Under the pieces are notes generated by a model. That model was not told the origin of the DNA. It saw nothing but the letters and a program-made list of their open reading frames with translations, and searched no databases. This document shows, in pieces, positions 25,703-34,926 of a stretch of DNA of 52,460 bases. The stretch comes from Flavobacterium sp. (GTDB lineage Bacteria; Bacteroidota; Bacteroidia; Flavobacteriales; Flavobacteriaceae). Positions within the stretch are counted from its first letter, which is position 1; the number at the start of each line of letters is the position of its first letter. The stretch spans positions 1 to 52,460 of the forward strand of contig JALRGT010000017.1 in assembly GCA_023259675.1 (NCBI GenBank), in the 5' to 3' direction. Made by a program: the position numbers and the translations under genes.

Positions 25703-27124
25703 TTATTTTGAGATATAAATCGCAGTTTTGTAATTCTCTTCGGTTAATTCCAATTGGTCTTTGTAGGCTTTTGGAATTTCACTTTCTGATTTTTTCAATG
25801 TTATCAAAATTATTTTTTTATTGGTTTTGAAAACCGAATCAAATTGGCTGGCTTCTTTGATAAGTTGCGCTTTTCCATTGGTGTAAAACTGCCCCGAATA
25901 ATTTTTCTCTTTCCAATAGTAAATTGGAATTTCTTCATTGTTGGTTTTAGCTTTTAACTTCTCTAAAATATATTTATCCGAATTCATCTTGTAATCAATT
26001 TTTCCTGTGGCAAAAACAGCAAAATAGAATATGAATACAACAATTGGAAAAAATGCAGCAACTCGAAACAGTGTTTTTTTACTTTTAAAATCATCCCACC
26101 AATATACCATCAGAAACATGATTGGAACTGTAATCGGAAGCATATAAGTATGCAAGATGTTTTTGGAAAGGGAAAAGAATATAGGGGTCCAAAACAACCA
26201 CATTACTAAAAAAGAAACCCAACTATTTTTCATAATTGTTTTTCTGTTTTTCCATAATTTATAGGCTACAATTTGTATCCAAGGAAATCCAAAAGCTAAC
26301 ATGAATGCCCAAATCATTCCGATAGGTTGTGTTTTTGGTTTTCCGTATAAATCGCCTTTCCATCCCGATTCGACAAAGCGTTTGTAGTGTTCACCAACAA
26401 TAAAATAATCAAGGAACCCAGGGGCTTTTTGTTCTGCTAAATAATACCAAGGCACTGCAATTATTGCCATAATAAGAATGCCAACAAGAATTGAAAATTT
26501 TGAAAAAACTTCCTTAAATCTGTTGAGGTCAAGGATACACCATAAAAAGATAGGGGGTAGGGTAAGCATTAATACCAATGGTCCTTTGGCAAGTAAACCA
26601 AGGCCCATAAAAACAGAAAAAAGATAATTCCAATAGGTTTTTTCAGGACTGTTCATCGTTTTCCAAAATGCAATCATAACCATGGATGTACAAAACGCAA
26701 AAGCGGTATCTGTAGAAACGACACCGGTATGAATAAGGAATTCAGGCATTGTCAGTAAAATAAAACCCGGTAAATAGAAAGATGCGCCTGTTTTTTTGAC
26801 AATTTTCCCTGTGACAATAAGTATCAGTACATTTAGAAGATAAGAAGGAAAACGGGCTGCAAATTCATTGATTCCAAAAACAAAATAACTTAGGGCAGAC
26901 AACCAAGTAGACATAGGAGGTTTTGCCATAAAAGGTACTCCGTAATCAATTTGGGGAACAATCCATTGTTTGGTTTCCCACATGATTCGAGCTATTTCTG
27001 CATATCTGGCTTCGGTTTTATCCAATAGCGGAATATCTGCAATTAATAAAAGGCGGAAAAGAAGGAGTAGAATTACTGAGAGGTATAGAATAAAGGAATT
27101 GTTTTGTAGTTTTTCTTTAATCAT
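25703..27124 (-). CDS. ArnT/PMT-like membrane glycosyltransferase (GT83 type)
   Basis: A 473-residue membrane protein with about eleven hydrophobic segments. The first periplasmic loop carries DKTEARYAEIARIM (the acidic DxxE motif typical of ArnT/PMT family active sites), followed by PFMAKPPMSTWLSALSYFVFG. It uses a polyprenyl-phosphate-linked sugar as donor and transfers the sugar outside the cytoplasmic membrane, for example to lipid A or protein. The C-terminal 120 residues form a soluble domain. The neighbour 27146-27904 makes the likely donor lipid, 21 bases upstream, so the pair forms a two-step sugar transfer route. The acceptor is unknown. Confidence 0.85.
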   Translation of the reverse strand: MIKEKLQNNSFILYLSVILLLLFRLLLIADIPLLDKTEARYAEIARIMWETKQWIVPQIDYGVPFMAKPPMSTWLSALSYFVFGINEFAARFPSYLLNVLILIVTGKIVKKTGASFYLPGFILLTMPEFLIHTGVVSTDTAFAFCTSMVMIAFWKTMNSPEKTYWNYLFSVFMGLGLLAKGPLVLMLTLPPIFLWCILDLNRFKEVFSKFSILVGILIMAIIAVPWYYLAEQKAPGFLDYFIVGEHYKRFVESGWKGDLYGKPKTQPIGMIWAFMLAFGFPWIQIVAYKLWKNRKTIMKNSWVSFLVMWLFWTPIFFSLSKNILHTYMLPITVPIMFLMVYWWDDFKSKKTLFRVAAFFPIVVFIFYFAVFATGKIDYKMNSDKYILEKLKAKTNNEEIPIYYWKEKNYSGQFYTNGKAQLIKEASQFDSVFKTNKKIILITLKKSESEIPKAYKDQLELTEENYKTAIYISK

Positions 27125-27145
27125 TTTACTGTTGGGTATTAATAT

Positions 27146-27904
27146 TTATAGGTAAGCCGCACCATTTTTTTTATACGCTTTGTTTATGGCGTACAAATCA
27201 AGCCAAAGTTTAAAAAAATAGGTAGGTTTTACTTTTGAATTTCCTTTTTCAATCCATGATTTTAAAGGAACTTCATACATTTTAAGGATTGCTTTTTCTT
27301 TACCAAAGAGTTGAATCATTCTAAAAAAAAGTTCAACATCAAAGAGCCATTTTGAAATGAAAGGTTTTCTGAATAATTGTATTGAAATGTCTTTTGTAAA
27401 TACCTTACAGCCGCATTGTGTGTCGTAAACTTTTAAATCAAGTATGTTGGAAATAAAAGTGGCTATAATTCGACCTATTAAAAAACGACTGTTTTCTCGG
27501 ATAATTGTAGAACCAATTTTTCTTATTCTGGAACCAAAGCAAAACACAATTTCATCTTTCAAATAGTTAGAAATAGCCATAAACTCTTCTAAAGTTGTCG
27601 CTAAATCAGCATCTAAATAACCGATGTTTTGATATTCGAAATTTTCGTTACAATAATTAATTCCAGCTCTAACTGCTTCTGCTTTTCCAACGTTTTTGTT
27701 TAGGGAAACAATATGTATTTGGTCGTCATGCTTTTGTTTTAATGCCTGAAGTGTATCAATGGTATTGTCTGTAGAGCCGTCATTAACAAAGCAAATCGTC
27801 GTTAATTTATAGTTTTCTAAAAAAGTGGAATATTCTTCAGTTGAAATCCCAAATTCTTCATTGTAACAAGGAATAACAATACAAGTTGTTGGTATATTGG
27901 GCAT
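27146..27904 (-). CDS. Polyprenyl-phosphate glycosyltransferase (GT2, DPM1/GtrB-like)
   Basis: A 252-residue GT-A enzyme. The start TCIVIPCYNEEFGI, the FVNDGSTDNTIDTL loop, KNVGKAEAVRAGI and the YLDADLATT motif (the DxD site) are typical of dolichyl/undecaprenyl-phosphate mannose or glucose synthases. DTQCGCKVFTKDI is a later family block. No C-terminal membrane pair is clear, unlike GtrB, so it resembles DPM1. It should load a sugar on undecaprenyl phosphate at the cytoplasmic face, feeding the membrane transferase at 25703-27124. It starts 41 bases after panB. Confidence 0.85.
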   Translation of the reverse strand: MPNIPTTCIVIPCYNEEFGISTEEYSTFLENYKLTTICFVNDGSTDNTIDTLQALKQKHDDQIHIVSLNKNVGKAEAVRAGINYCNENFEYQNIGYLDADLATTLEEFMAISNYLKDEIVFCFGSRIRKIGSTIIRENSRFLIGRIIATFISNILDLKVYDTQCGCKVFTKDISIQLFRKPFISKWLFDVELFFRMIQLFGKEKAILKMYEVPLKSWIEKGNSKVKPTYFFKLWLDLYAINKAYKKNGAAYL

Positions 27905-27945
27905 ATCTTTATTTATTTTGAATAATATTAAATCTGTTTTTTGAA

Positions 27946-28764
27946 TTAATATTGTTCATTCTCATTGGGGAAGTCTTTGGTTTTTACGTCGCTAACATAT
28001 TGACCTATCGCAGTTGTCATTCCTTCATATAAATTCATATATCGGCGCAAAAATCTAGGGCTAAATTCATTATTCATTCCCAGCATGTCATGAATGACCA
28101 GAACTTGGCCGTCAACGCCACCGCCAGCTCCAATTCCTATAACGGGGATTGAAATGCTTTTGGCCACTTTTTCAGCTAAATGAGCTGGAATTTTTTCCAG
28201 AACCAATGCGAAACAACCTAGGTTTTCTAATAATTTGGCATCTTTCATTAATTTTTCCGCTTCTTGTTCTTCTTTGGCACGAACCGTATACGTTCCAAAT
28301 TTATAGATAGATTGCGGTGTTAATCCTAAATGTCCCATAACAGGGATTCCGGCATTCAATATTTTTTTGATGGATTCTTTGATTTCTTTTCCTCCTTCTA
28401 ATTTTACGGCATGAGCACCACTTTCTTTCATAATTCGGATAGCCGAACGCAATGCTTCTTTTGGATCGGATTGATAACTTCCAAAAGGTAAATCAACTAC
28501 AATCAAAGCACGTTCTACTGCTCTAACTACTGAGGAGGCGTGGTAGATCATTTGATCTAAAGTGATTGGCAACGTCGTTTCGTGTCCTGCCATTACATTT
28601 GAAGCAGAATCACCTACAAGAATAACATCTACACCAGCTGTATCGACAATTTTAGCCATGGTATAATCATAGGCTGTTAACATCGAAATTTTTTCATTAT
28701 TGGTTTTCATGTCAATCAATGACTTTGTGGTAATCCTTTTGTAATCTTTTTTTGCTGTAGACAT
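27946..28764 (-). CDS. panB: 3-methyl-2-oxobutanoate hydroxymethyltransferase
   Basis: A 272-residue enzyme of pantothenate synthesis. It transfers a hydroxymethyl group from methylene-tetrahydrofolate to 2-oxoisovalerate to make ketopantoate. Marks: [16 protein letters not shown], the metal-binding [41 protein letters not shown] and the [15 protein letters not shown] block. Length is normal. It is the first gene of a run with two glycosyltransferases and rluA. The leader before the ATG contains a small TCACC/GGTGA hairpin (near 28780-28797), which may be incidental. Confidence 0.95.
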   Translation of the reverse strand: MSTAKKDYKRITTKSLIDMKTNNEKISMLTAYDYTMAKIVDTAGVDVILVGDSASNVMAGHETTLPITLDQMIYHASSVVRAVERALIVVDLPFGSYQSDPKEALRSAIRIMKESGAHAVKLEGGKEIKESIKKILNAGIPVMGHLGLTPQSIYKFGTYTVRAKEEQEAEKLMKDAKLLENLGCFALVLEKIPAHLAEKVAKSISIPVIGIGAGGGVDGQVLVIHDMLGMNNEFSPRFLRRYMNLYEGMTTAIGQYVSDVKTKDFPNENEQY

Positions 28765-28958
28765 TTAATGCTGCTTTTTGTCACCAATTCAGGTGATGTA
28801 TTATATTTTGTAAAAGTAGTAAAAACAAATTCTTTTGAAACAAAAAAATAGATTCGAAATAGCACGAAATCACTATTGATAATTTTAAAGAAATAATTAA
28901 TTAATGTTCTTTGCTTTTAAAATTTAAAAATAAGTTGAAAGAGGAGTATTTTTGAAAT

Positions 28959-30641
28959 TTACGTTTTATATATTGGAATTATATTGAATTCTTCGGCTTC
29001 TTTTTCTTTTAGCAAAAAATCTTTTATGGCCATAAGCATGGCTTTATTGGATGTAAAAAGTTCTCTGTTGAAATTGATAATGGTTGTTATGTCAATATTT
29101 TCAACCATAGTTTGTTGTGCATCAGTATAAAAATCATTTAACGCTTTGGAATAATTGGTTTCAATTGTTTTAAAAACTTCTTGAAAATTATCGAAATCGG
29201 CAGTTTTATTCAACGTCAAAAAAGCATTAAATTCAAGATACAAGGCTTCGGTTTCTTCTTTATTATGGATAAAAAAATGGTATTTAATATCTTTCGAAGA
29301 ATGACTTAAATTTGAAATATTACTTCCGATGTCTTTTATACTTTTTACAGAATGCATAGCACTTCTAACTGCCGAGATTAATTGATTGATTTCAGAGAAT
29401 TGTTCTGTTTGTAAAATCGGTCTCAATTTTAAATAAAATGCTTGAATTTCACCTTGAAGTTGTTTTAGATAATCATATTTCTCTTCGTTTGTTTTACTGT
29501 TGAATTTCGTTTTCTCATTGATTTTTTTAAATTCTATTTGATCTCTTAGAAAATGGGTGTTAATCTTAAATAATTCAAGATTGTATATCATGGAATTATG
29601 AATAAAATATTTGGTTTCCCTTCTAAATAAATCCAATGCCGTAATAGGCTCTGCAATAGAGGCATGCTTTATAAATGAAGTAATCAGATCTTCAGCGTTT
29701 TTAAAAAACTGTCCCAAGAAACGGGTAAATAGATCAAGAAAGGGTAAGAATAATATAATAGCAAATAAATTAATTAAACTTGAAAAAATAACCAAACCAA
29801 TAAGAGTGTCTTTGATGTTTAAAACATTGGTTATTAAAGACAAAATAGGATGCAATAAAATAAATCCAAAAAGTGTAATAAATATATTAAACAGCACATT
29901 TCCCAAAACGATTCTTTTTTTGGAAGAATTACCGTCTATGGCTCCTAATATTATTTTAATTGTAGTTCCCGTTTGAGAACCCAAAATAAGAGCTGCAGCT
30001 ATTGGAAAATTAATTGCTCCTACATGTAAGGCGCTAAGCGTTAGTGCCATTGTTACGGAACTCGACTGTACCATTAAAGTAATAATAAAGCCTATAAGTA
30101 AAAAAAGGGCTAACGACATCTCAGCGTATTTTGAGAAATCAAAGAGCGTAACCTGGGTCTCCATTGCTGTTTTCATAAAGGATAGCCCTATAAATAATAG
30201 GCCAAATCCGAAAAGAAAAAAGGAAATATATTTAATGGTTTTTAGGTTACTGAATAAAATCAACAGTATTCTGCCCAAACCAACAACTGGATAGGCGACG
30301 ACTTCAATATTAAATTTAAACCCAAGCGTTGCCACAACCCAACTATCAAGTGTGGTACCTAGATTTGCCCCAAGAATAATGGCCATGGCATTTCTCATCG
30401 TAAATACGCCAGCACCTACAAAGGCCAAAACCATAAAAGAAACCATTGAGCTACTTTGTAAAATTCCGGTAACAATTGCACCACCTGTTGCAGCGCCAAC
30501 TTTGTTCTTGGTAATTCTTTGTAAAAATAGTTTGAAGTTCCTGCCGGAAAGATTTTTTATAGATTCTTCAATCAGATACATGGCAAAAAGAAATAAACCA
30601 ATGCCCGCAAGAAGTTTAAAGATAGAATTGATGATTTCCAT
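28959..30641 (-). CDS. Na/phosphate cotransporter with PhoU-like C-terminal domain
   Basis: A 560-residue protein. The membrane half (about 1-320) has the inverted repeat of the NptA family: LQSSSMVSFM with QSSS at 62-65, and VQSSSVTMAL with QSSS at 192-195, plus GANLGTTLDSW and GSQTGTTIK. The C-terminal half (about 330-550) is a helical cytoplasmic PhoU-like domain. The family imports phosphate with sodium. No pst or pho genes are nearby. It stands alone between panB and smpB. Confidence 0.9.
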   Translation of the reverse strand: MEIINSIFKLLAGIGLFLFAMYLIEESIKNLSGRNFKLFLQRITKNKVGAATGGAIVTGILQSSSMVSFMVLAFVGAGVFTMRNAMAIILGANLGTTLDSWVVATLGFKFNIEVVAYPVVGLGRILLILFSNLKTIKYISFFLFGFGLLFIGLSFMKTAMETQVTLFDFSKYAEMSLALFLLIGFIITLMVQSSSVTMALTLSALHVGAINFPIAAALILGSQTGTTIKIILGAIDGNSSKKRIVLGNVLFNIFITLFGFILLHPILSLITNVLNIKDTLIGLVIFSSLINLFAIILFLPFLDLFTRFLGQFFKNAEDLITSFIKHASIAEPITALDLFRRETKYFIHNSMIYNLELFKINTHFLRDQIEFKKINEKTKFNSKTNEEKYDYLKQLQGEIQAFYLKLRPILQTEQFSEINQLISAVRSAMHSVKSIKDIGSNISNLSHSSKDIKYHFFIHNKEETEALYLEFNAFLTLNKTADFDNFQEVFKTIETNYSKALNDFYTDAQQTMVENIDITTIINFNRELFTSNKAMLMAIKDFLLKEKEAEEFNIIPIYKT

Positions 30642-30800
30642 AATTAAAAGTATATACTTAAAGATACTTAAAATAATAGTATTTTCTCAATAAAATAAGT
30701 CTAAAACCGTCAGGTGTTTTTCTATTTAAATTATTTCCCCAGGACATAATTTCTATGCGAAAAAATTTCAATAAAGCAGAAAATGAAAAATCTCAGAGAA

Positions 30801-31253
30801 TTAAAAAGATTTTTTAATTCGGTCTAAATCACGTTTAGTATCTTGTTCTTTAAGGGATTCACGTTTATCATACGTTTTCTTCCCTTTGCAAAGACCAATT
30901 TCTAGTTTAGCCATTCCTTTTTCATTGGTAAAAAGACGTAAAGGGACAATAGTAAGTCCTTTGGCTTGTACACTTCTAGCCAAACTCTTTAATTCTCGTT
31001 TGTTCAATAAAAGTTTTCTTTCGCTTCTGGCTTTATGATTGAATTGATTCCCAAAAGAATATTCTTCTATGTAGGTATTAATGGCAAAAAGTTCGTTATT
31101 GCTAAATTCACAAAAACTTTCGGTAATATTTGCCTTTCCTAAACGAATGGATTTAATCTCGGTTCCTGCCAAAACAATTCCAGCAGTAAATTTTTCGATT
31201 ATTTCATAATCAAATCGAGCTCTTTTATTTAATATGTTGACCGTTTTTAGCAT
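30801..31253 (-). CDS. smpB: SsrA-binding protein SmpB
   Basis: A 150-residue tmRNA-binding protein that brings SsrA RNA to stalled ribosomes. Marks: NKRARFDYEIIEKFTAGIVL, GTEIKSIRLGKANI, and the C-terminal basic tail KGKKTYDKRESLKEQD...RDLDR. The start is set at the ATG at 31253 (MLKTVNILNKRA). The frame is open nine codons further upstream, but that stretch is not conserved and is overlapped by the promoter at 31261-31291. Divergent from the VF530 gene. The transcript should begin only a few bases before this ATG, so it is nearly leaderless. Confidence 0.93.
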   Translation of the reverse strand: MLKTVNILNKRARFDYEIIEKFTAGIVLAGTEIKSIRLGKANITESFCEFSNNELFAINTYIEEYSFGNQFNHKARSERKLLLNKRELKSLARSVQAKGLTIVPLRLFTNEKGMAKLEIGLCKGKKTYDKRESLKEQDTKRDLDRIKKSF

Positions 31254-31260
31254 AGGATTG

Positions 31261-31291
31261 CAAATGTAGGAACAAAACAACGAATCGGCAA
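31261..31291 (-). promoter_or_regulatory. Promoter of smpB
   Basis: On the reverse strand TTG (31291-31289), 20 bases, then TACATTTG (31268-31261), a textbook Bacteroidota promoter. It ends 8 bases before the smpB ATG at 31253 and decides that start. Confidence 0.75.
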
Positions 31292-31323
31292 TATAATTTA
31301 TTAAATTGATTTAAATTTGCACT

Positions 31324-31554
31324 ATGGAAAAATCACAGACAAAAGATCCGCTTCATGGAATAACTTTACAAGCTATCCTTGAAAAACTAGTTCATTATTA
31401 TGGTTTTGATACTTTGGGGGAATTAATAAAAATTAAATGTTTTAATGAAAACCCAAGTATAAAATCAAGTTTGACTTTTTTAAGAAAAACCGAATGGGCA
31501 AGAAAAAAGGTTGAAGAATTGTATATAAAAACGTTACCTAAGTTAGATAATTAG
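31324..31554 (+). CDS. VF530 family small protein (DUF2132)
   Basis: A 76-residue protein, DPLHGITLQAILEKLVHYYGFDTLGELIKIKCF followed by NPSIKSSLTFLRKTEWARKKVEELY. This is the compact VF530 fold (three or four helices) thought to bind nucleic acid, with the DPLHG start and the LRKTPWAR block. Length is standard for the family. It is divergent from smpB, and a TAAATTTG box at 31312-31319, only a few bases before the ATG, may be its promoter, although no TTG is found 17-23 bases upstream. Its stop is one base from the end of the convergent gene 31556. The precise role is unknown. Confidence 0.85.
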   Translation: MEKSQTKDPLHGITLQAILEKLVHYYGFDTLGELIKIKCFNENPSIKSSLTFLRKTEWARKKVEELYIKTLPKLDN

Positions 31555-31555
31555 A

Positions 31556-32104
31556 TTACAGTTTATAAGAAACCATCACACCTCCACGATACGGAAACCA
31601 TTCGCCGCTTTTGTTGTAGTTTTTAGCTCCATCATAGCGCTCTCCGGTGCTGATATGATACCCTTTATAAAATCCTTGATGCCATCCGCCACCTAAAAAG
31701 CAATCTAGCATAAATTTTTCATTGAGCTTTACTTGGTATCCAATTGTTGCTCCAGCTAAATACCCAATTCCTTTTTCGTATAGGTCAGTGTTTATGTAAT
31801 TCCATTTTTGAAAATTAAATTTAGTGCCTCCAATATGGATTCCAGTATAAAATCCATTATAGTTATCTTTAAAATGATATCTGTATTCAGCAGTGAAGGT
31901 GTAAAATTGTCTCGGGTTACCTTTGATTGATTTCCAAGGAGAGGCCAAAACATCAAATTGCAACGTTGATTTATTTCCGATACTCGTTTCGATTCCAACA
32001 TTTGGTATGGTCAGTAAAGTGGTAAATGCGTTTACTTTGACATAAGTTTGGCTGTATGATTGAAAAGTAAATAAAAGAATAGTTAGAATAAGAAATTTTT
32101 TCAT
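31556..32104 (-). CDS. DUF3575-type outer-membrane beta-barrel protein
   Basis: A 182-residue exported protein. A signal peptide MKKFLILTILLFTFQSYSQ is followed by alternating strands: VKVNAFTTLLTIPNVGIETS, TLQFDVLASPWKS, FYTFTAEYRYHF, GFYTGIHIGGTKFNF, GYLAGATIGYQVKL, FMLDCFLGGGWHQGFY and a final aromatic-ended strand GGVMVSYKL. The SPWK segment, the EYRYHF and GFYxGIHIGG strands fit DUF3575, a family of small barrels found in Bacteroidota. No function is assigned. It converges on the VF530 gene, with one base between stops. No terminator is seen between the two. Confidence 0.8.
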   Translation of the reverse strand: MKKFLILTILLFTFQSYSQTYVKVNAFTTLLTIPNVGIETSIGNKSTLQFDVLASPWKSIKGNPRQFYTFTAEYRYHFKDNYNGFYTGIHIGGTKFNFQKWNYINTDLYEKGIGYLAGATIGYQVKLNEKFMLDCFLGGGWHQGFYKGYHISTGERYDGAKNYNKSGEWFPYRGGVMVSYKL

Positions 32105-32211
32105 CTTTGAATTTTTTTGTTGCTTAATCAGTAGCGTAATTTTTGGCGAATTTAAAATAAAAAAATTAAGAATAATTATACATTTTCTATAAAAACTAAA
32201 TATATAGGGAT

Positions 32212-32246
32212 AAAAAAAAATGAGAGACTTATTTGCCTCTCATTTT
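32212..32246 (-). terminator. Terminator of the MFS sugar permease gene
   Basis: AAAATGAGAG (32217-32226) pairs with CTCTCATTTT (32237-32246). On the reverse strand a T run follows (A run at 32212-32220). It ends the permease transcript and separates the locus from the gene at 31556. Confidence 0.85.
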
Positions 32247-32301
32247 AAATGAATTATTTTATTTTTAATACAATTGTGAAATTGTTTTAAAGAAGTTGGG
32301 T

Positions 32302-33771
32302 TTAGTGACCTCCGCCTTCTGTTTCAATGTGAAAAACGCCTTGTTTTTTTAGTATTTTAGGACAATAGAAACCATAAAAAGCTAAATAAGCAAAGCCAAT
32401 TAACGGAATAACATAGGAGAAATGAGTCCAAGAAATTCCCATGATACCTTCAGGATGCATTATGTCAAAATCACAAATACTTCCTTGAAGTAAAGGAATA
32501 ACACCACCACCAAGAATCATCATAATCAAGAAAGAAGAAGCTTTTCCGGTATTTTTACCCAACCCGGCAATAGCTAAATCAAAGATAGATGGCCACATGA
32601 TAGATAAAAATAATCCTCCAGAGATAAAAAAGAATTTAGCGATTTCTTTATCAGGATAAACAAGTCCAATGAACATCATTAATAAGCCTGAAATTCCAAA
32701 AAGCATCAATGTTTTACCAGCATTTTTTCCTCCAATGAAGCTCACAAAAATGAAAATCAATATCCAGATAGGGTAGACATAAAAGGCAGAAACATTGTGC
32801 TCAGCAAAAATATTTGCTCCGATGATAACTCCAAAGGCCAAAGCAGGAACAATAAACTTAAGTACTCTATTAATAAGATTGGATGTGTCAAAAACATTGA
32901 CTCCTCCGTTCCAACGGCCAATCATTAAACTGCCCCAATATAGTGCTATAAAAGGAGGAATGGCATCTTCTAAAATATTTCCGAATTCAGCCGTTTTAAG
33001 TAATGCCGGTAAATTACTGATAATTGTTACTTCGGTACCAACATAAATAAAAATGGCTAGCATTCCCAAATACAATTGAGGGTAATCCAGAATGCTAAAG
33101 TTTTTATGACCTGCTTCAATTTTAGCTTCTTCCTGTTTTACAGGATCTTCAATTTTTGAGATAAGCATAAAAATAGCCACTAAAACAAAGGCAATTCCTA
33201 GGATGATAAAAGGCAATTTAATGTCTTCTAAAGAAAGTTCCGATCTTTTATTATCTCCCATTCCAAACAATGCAATCCCCAATAAAATAGCACCAATTGT
33301 TGTTCCGAAAGAGTTTACACCTCCGGCCAATGTCAAACGGTGCGCTCCGGTTGCAGGGCTTCCCATTTTGATAGCTAGTGGATTGGCGACAATTTGTTGG
33401 ATGGAGAAACCCAAACCAACAGTAAACAAGGCCATTAAAAAGAATGTGAAACTTTCCATCGTTGCAGCGGGCACGAATAAAAAAGAACCAATTGCAGAAA
33501 CGATTAATCCGGCAGCGAGTGTTTTTTTATATCCAAATTTTTGTAAAACATCTGATTTCAAGGAAACAAGAAAGAAAATGATAGACCCCACAAAATAGGC
33601 AGCATAAAAAGCCCAGGCAACTAATTGGGACTGTACTTGAGATAACGTAAATACTTTTTTAAATACAGGGATTAATATGTCATTGGCTGAACCAACAAAA
33701 CCCCAAAAGAAGAATACTGTTACGAGGGAAATGAATTGTCCCCATTTGGTTTGTAAATTTTCTGAACTCAT
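32302..33771 (-). CDS. MFS sugar permease, FucP/NagP-like (probable N-acetylglucosamine importer)
   Basis: A 489-residue major facilitator protein with about twelve membrane segments. N-terminal block FFFWGFVGSANDILIPVFKKVF and the following QSQLVAWAFYAAYFVGS match the glucose/galactose/fucose permease group (FucP), and IQQIVANPLAIKMGSP is also typical. By position in a GlcNAc utilisation locus, the likely substrate is GlcNAc (as for NagP), but sugar specificity cannot be read directly. The gene runs opposite to susC and lies behind the LytTR pair on the reverse strand. A 447-base upstream gap suggests its own promoter, with an ATGTGT-N5-ACACAT palindrome at 33909-33925. Its terminator is at 32212-32246. 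Confidence 0.85.
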   Translation of the reverse strand: MSSENLQTKWGQFISLVTVFFFWGFVGSANDILIPVFKKVFTLSQVQSQLVAWAFYAAYFVGSIIFFLVSLKSDVLQKFGYKKTLAAGLIVSAIGSFLFVPAATMESFTFFLMALFTVGLGFSIQQIVANPLAIKMGSPATGAHRLTLAGGVNSFGTTIGAILLGIALFGMGDNKRSELSLEDIKLPFIILGIAFVLVAIFMLISKIEDPVKQEEAKIEAGHKNFSILDYPQLYLGMLAIFIYVGTEVTIISNLPALLKTAEFGNILEDAIPPFIALYWGSLMIGRWNGGVNVFDTSNLINRVLKFIVPALAFGVIIGANIFAEHNVSAFYVYPIWILIFIFVSFIGGKNAGKTLMLFGISGLLMMFIGLVYPDKEIAKFFFISGGLFLSIMWPSIFDLAIAGLGKNTGKASSFLIMMILGGGVIPLLQGSICDFDIMHPEGIMGISWTHFSYVIPLIGFAYLAFYGFYCPKILKKQGVFHIETEGGGH

Positions 33772-34218
33772 ACTTTAAAATTGGTTTTTAGATTTTAGTT
33801 TGTTTTTAGTGAAAGTGCGTAAAAGTATTTGTTATATTATTATAAAAAAAAATAATTAACACAATTTTTTATCATAATATCAACAAAATCGATTTTAAAC
33901 TTAAATAAATGTGTTTTTTACACATAATAATCAAGAAATATTTAATTTTTTTTACTGTTTTTAGATTGTTTTAAATTTGGTTTCGTCTGTAAAATTTATA
34001 TTATTCTCATCAAATGCGATACCTTAAAAAAAATTACAAACATAGGGTACTGAATTATAAAGTGATTTACTTATTGCATAAGGGACAAATTGAATACTTT
34101 ACATTTGTTTTAAATTTCATAAAAATTACAACTCCGGAATTAAATCTAAACCATTATTTTTTGGTGCCTTTGCAATTTTTTTTAATAGCTTGAAATAGGG
34201 AAGGTGAAGTATAATTGC
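33772..34218. other. Intergenic region upstream of the sugar permease gene
   Basis: 447 A/T-rich bases with no ORF worth listing. It should hold the permease promoter and the end of the LytTR regulator transcript. Visible features are a perfect ATGTGT-TTTTT-ACACAT palindrome at 33909-33925, about 140 bases before the permease start, and an isolated reverse-strand box TATGTTTG (CAAACATA on plus, 34037-34044) lacking a TTG. No clear terminator. Confidence 0.4.
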
Positions 34219-34926
34219 TTATTCAAGAATTCGGCTTTTAACATCTTTGCTGTAATTTCTTCCGATAGGTAAAGTAAAATTCATGATTTGTATTCTGTTT
34301 CCTTCAATGAATTTAATTTTATTCAAAGCAATAGTATAGGATTTATGGATACGGGCAAATTGGTCTTCTGGTAATTCTTCAGATAAAGAGGTTAGGGTTC
34401 TATGTGTAATATACGTTTTATCTGCTGTAACCACTTTAATGTATTCTTTCATTCCCTCAATAAAAAGGATGTCGTCTATGATTATTTTTACCATCTTTTT
34501 ATCAACTTTTAGGAATATATGAGGTTCTACTCTAAAGTTTTCAATTTTGATACTGCTTTTTGCATTAATTTCAGTCAAAATTTTATTGATACACTTTATA
34601 AAACGTGGTAAAGGAATTGGTTTCACCAAGTAATCTAAAACATCCAAATCATAACTTTCGGCAGCAAACTCCCTAAAAGCGGTAGTAATGACAATTTTAA
34701 GCTTATTTTTATTCTCAATCAATTTGATAAGTTCAAAGCCAGTCATCATTGGCATATTGATGTCCAAAAAAACAACATCAACTGGATTATTATTGATATA
34801 ATCTAAGCCGACAATTGAATTGGTAAATGTAGAGACGATTTCAAAATCAGGAAAATTACTAAAATAATTCTGCATGACTTTTATTGCTAACGGTTCGTCG
34901 TCAATTAAAACACATTTAATTTTCAT
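34219..34926 (-). CDS. LytTR-family response regulator
   Basis: A 235-residue transcription regulator. The receiver (about 1-120) has acidic DD at 9-10, the phospho-acceptor Asp55 in FLDINMP, Thr in ITTAF and a KP near 106-107 (DYLVKPIP). The LytTR DNA-binding domain (about 133-235) has IFLKVDKKMVKI, DILFIEGMKEYIKV, IHKSYTIALNKI and LPIGRNY. It overlaps the kinase gene by 4 bases, so the two form a pair. It is expected to activate the divergent susC operon, and a 9-12-9 direct repeat at 36122-36151 fits a LytTR operator. The signal is presumably a chitin or GlcNAc oligomer, by context. Confidence 0.9.
   Translation of the reverse strand: MKIKCVLIDDEPLAIKVMQNYFSNFPDFEIVSTFTNSIVGLDYINNNPVDVVFLDINMPMMTGFELIKLIENKNKLKIVITTAFREFAAESYDLDVLDYLVKPIPLPRFIKCINKILTEINAKSSIKIENFRVEPHIFLKVDKKMVKIIIDDILFIEGMKEYIKVVTADKTYITHRTLTSLSEELPEDQFARIHKSYTIALNKIKFIEGNRIQIMNFTLPIGRNYSKDVKSRILE

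Noticed and set aside
31254..31280. Upstream start of SmpB
   Set aside because: It would place the promoter box inside the coding region and adds nine residues not found in SmpB proteins.
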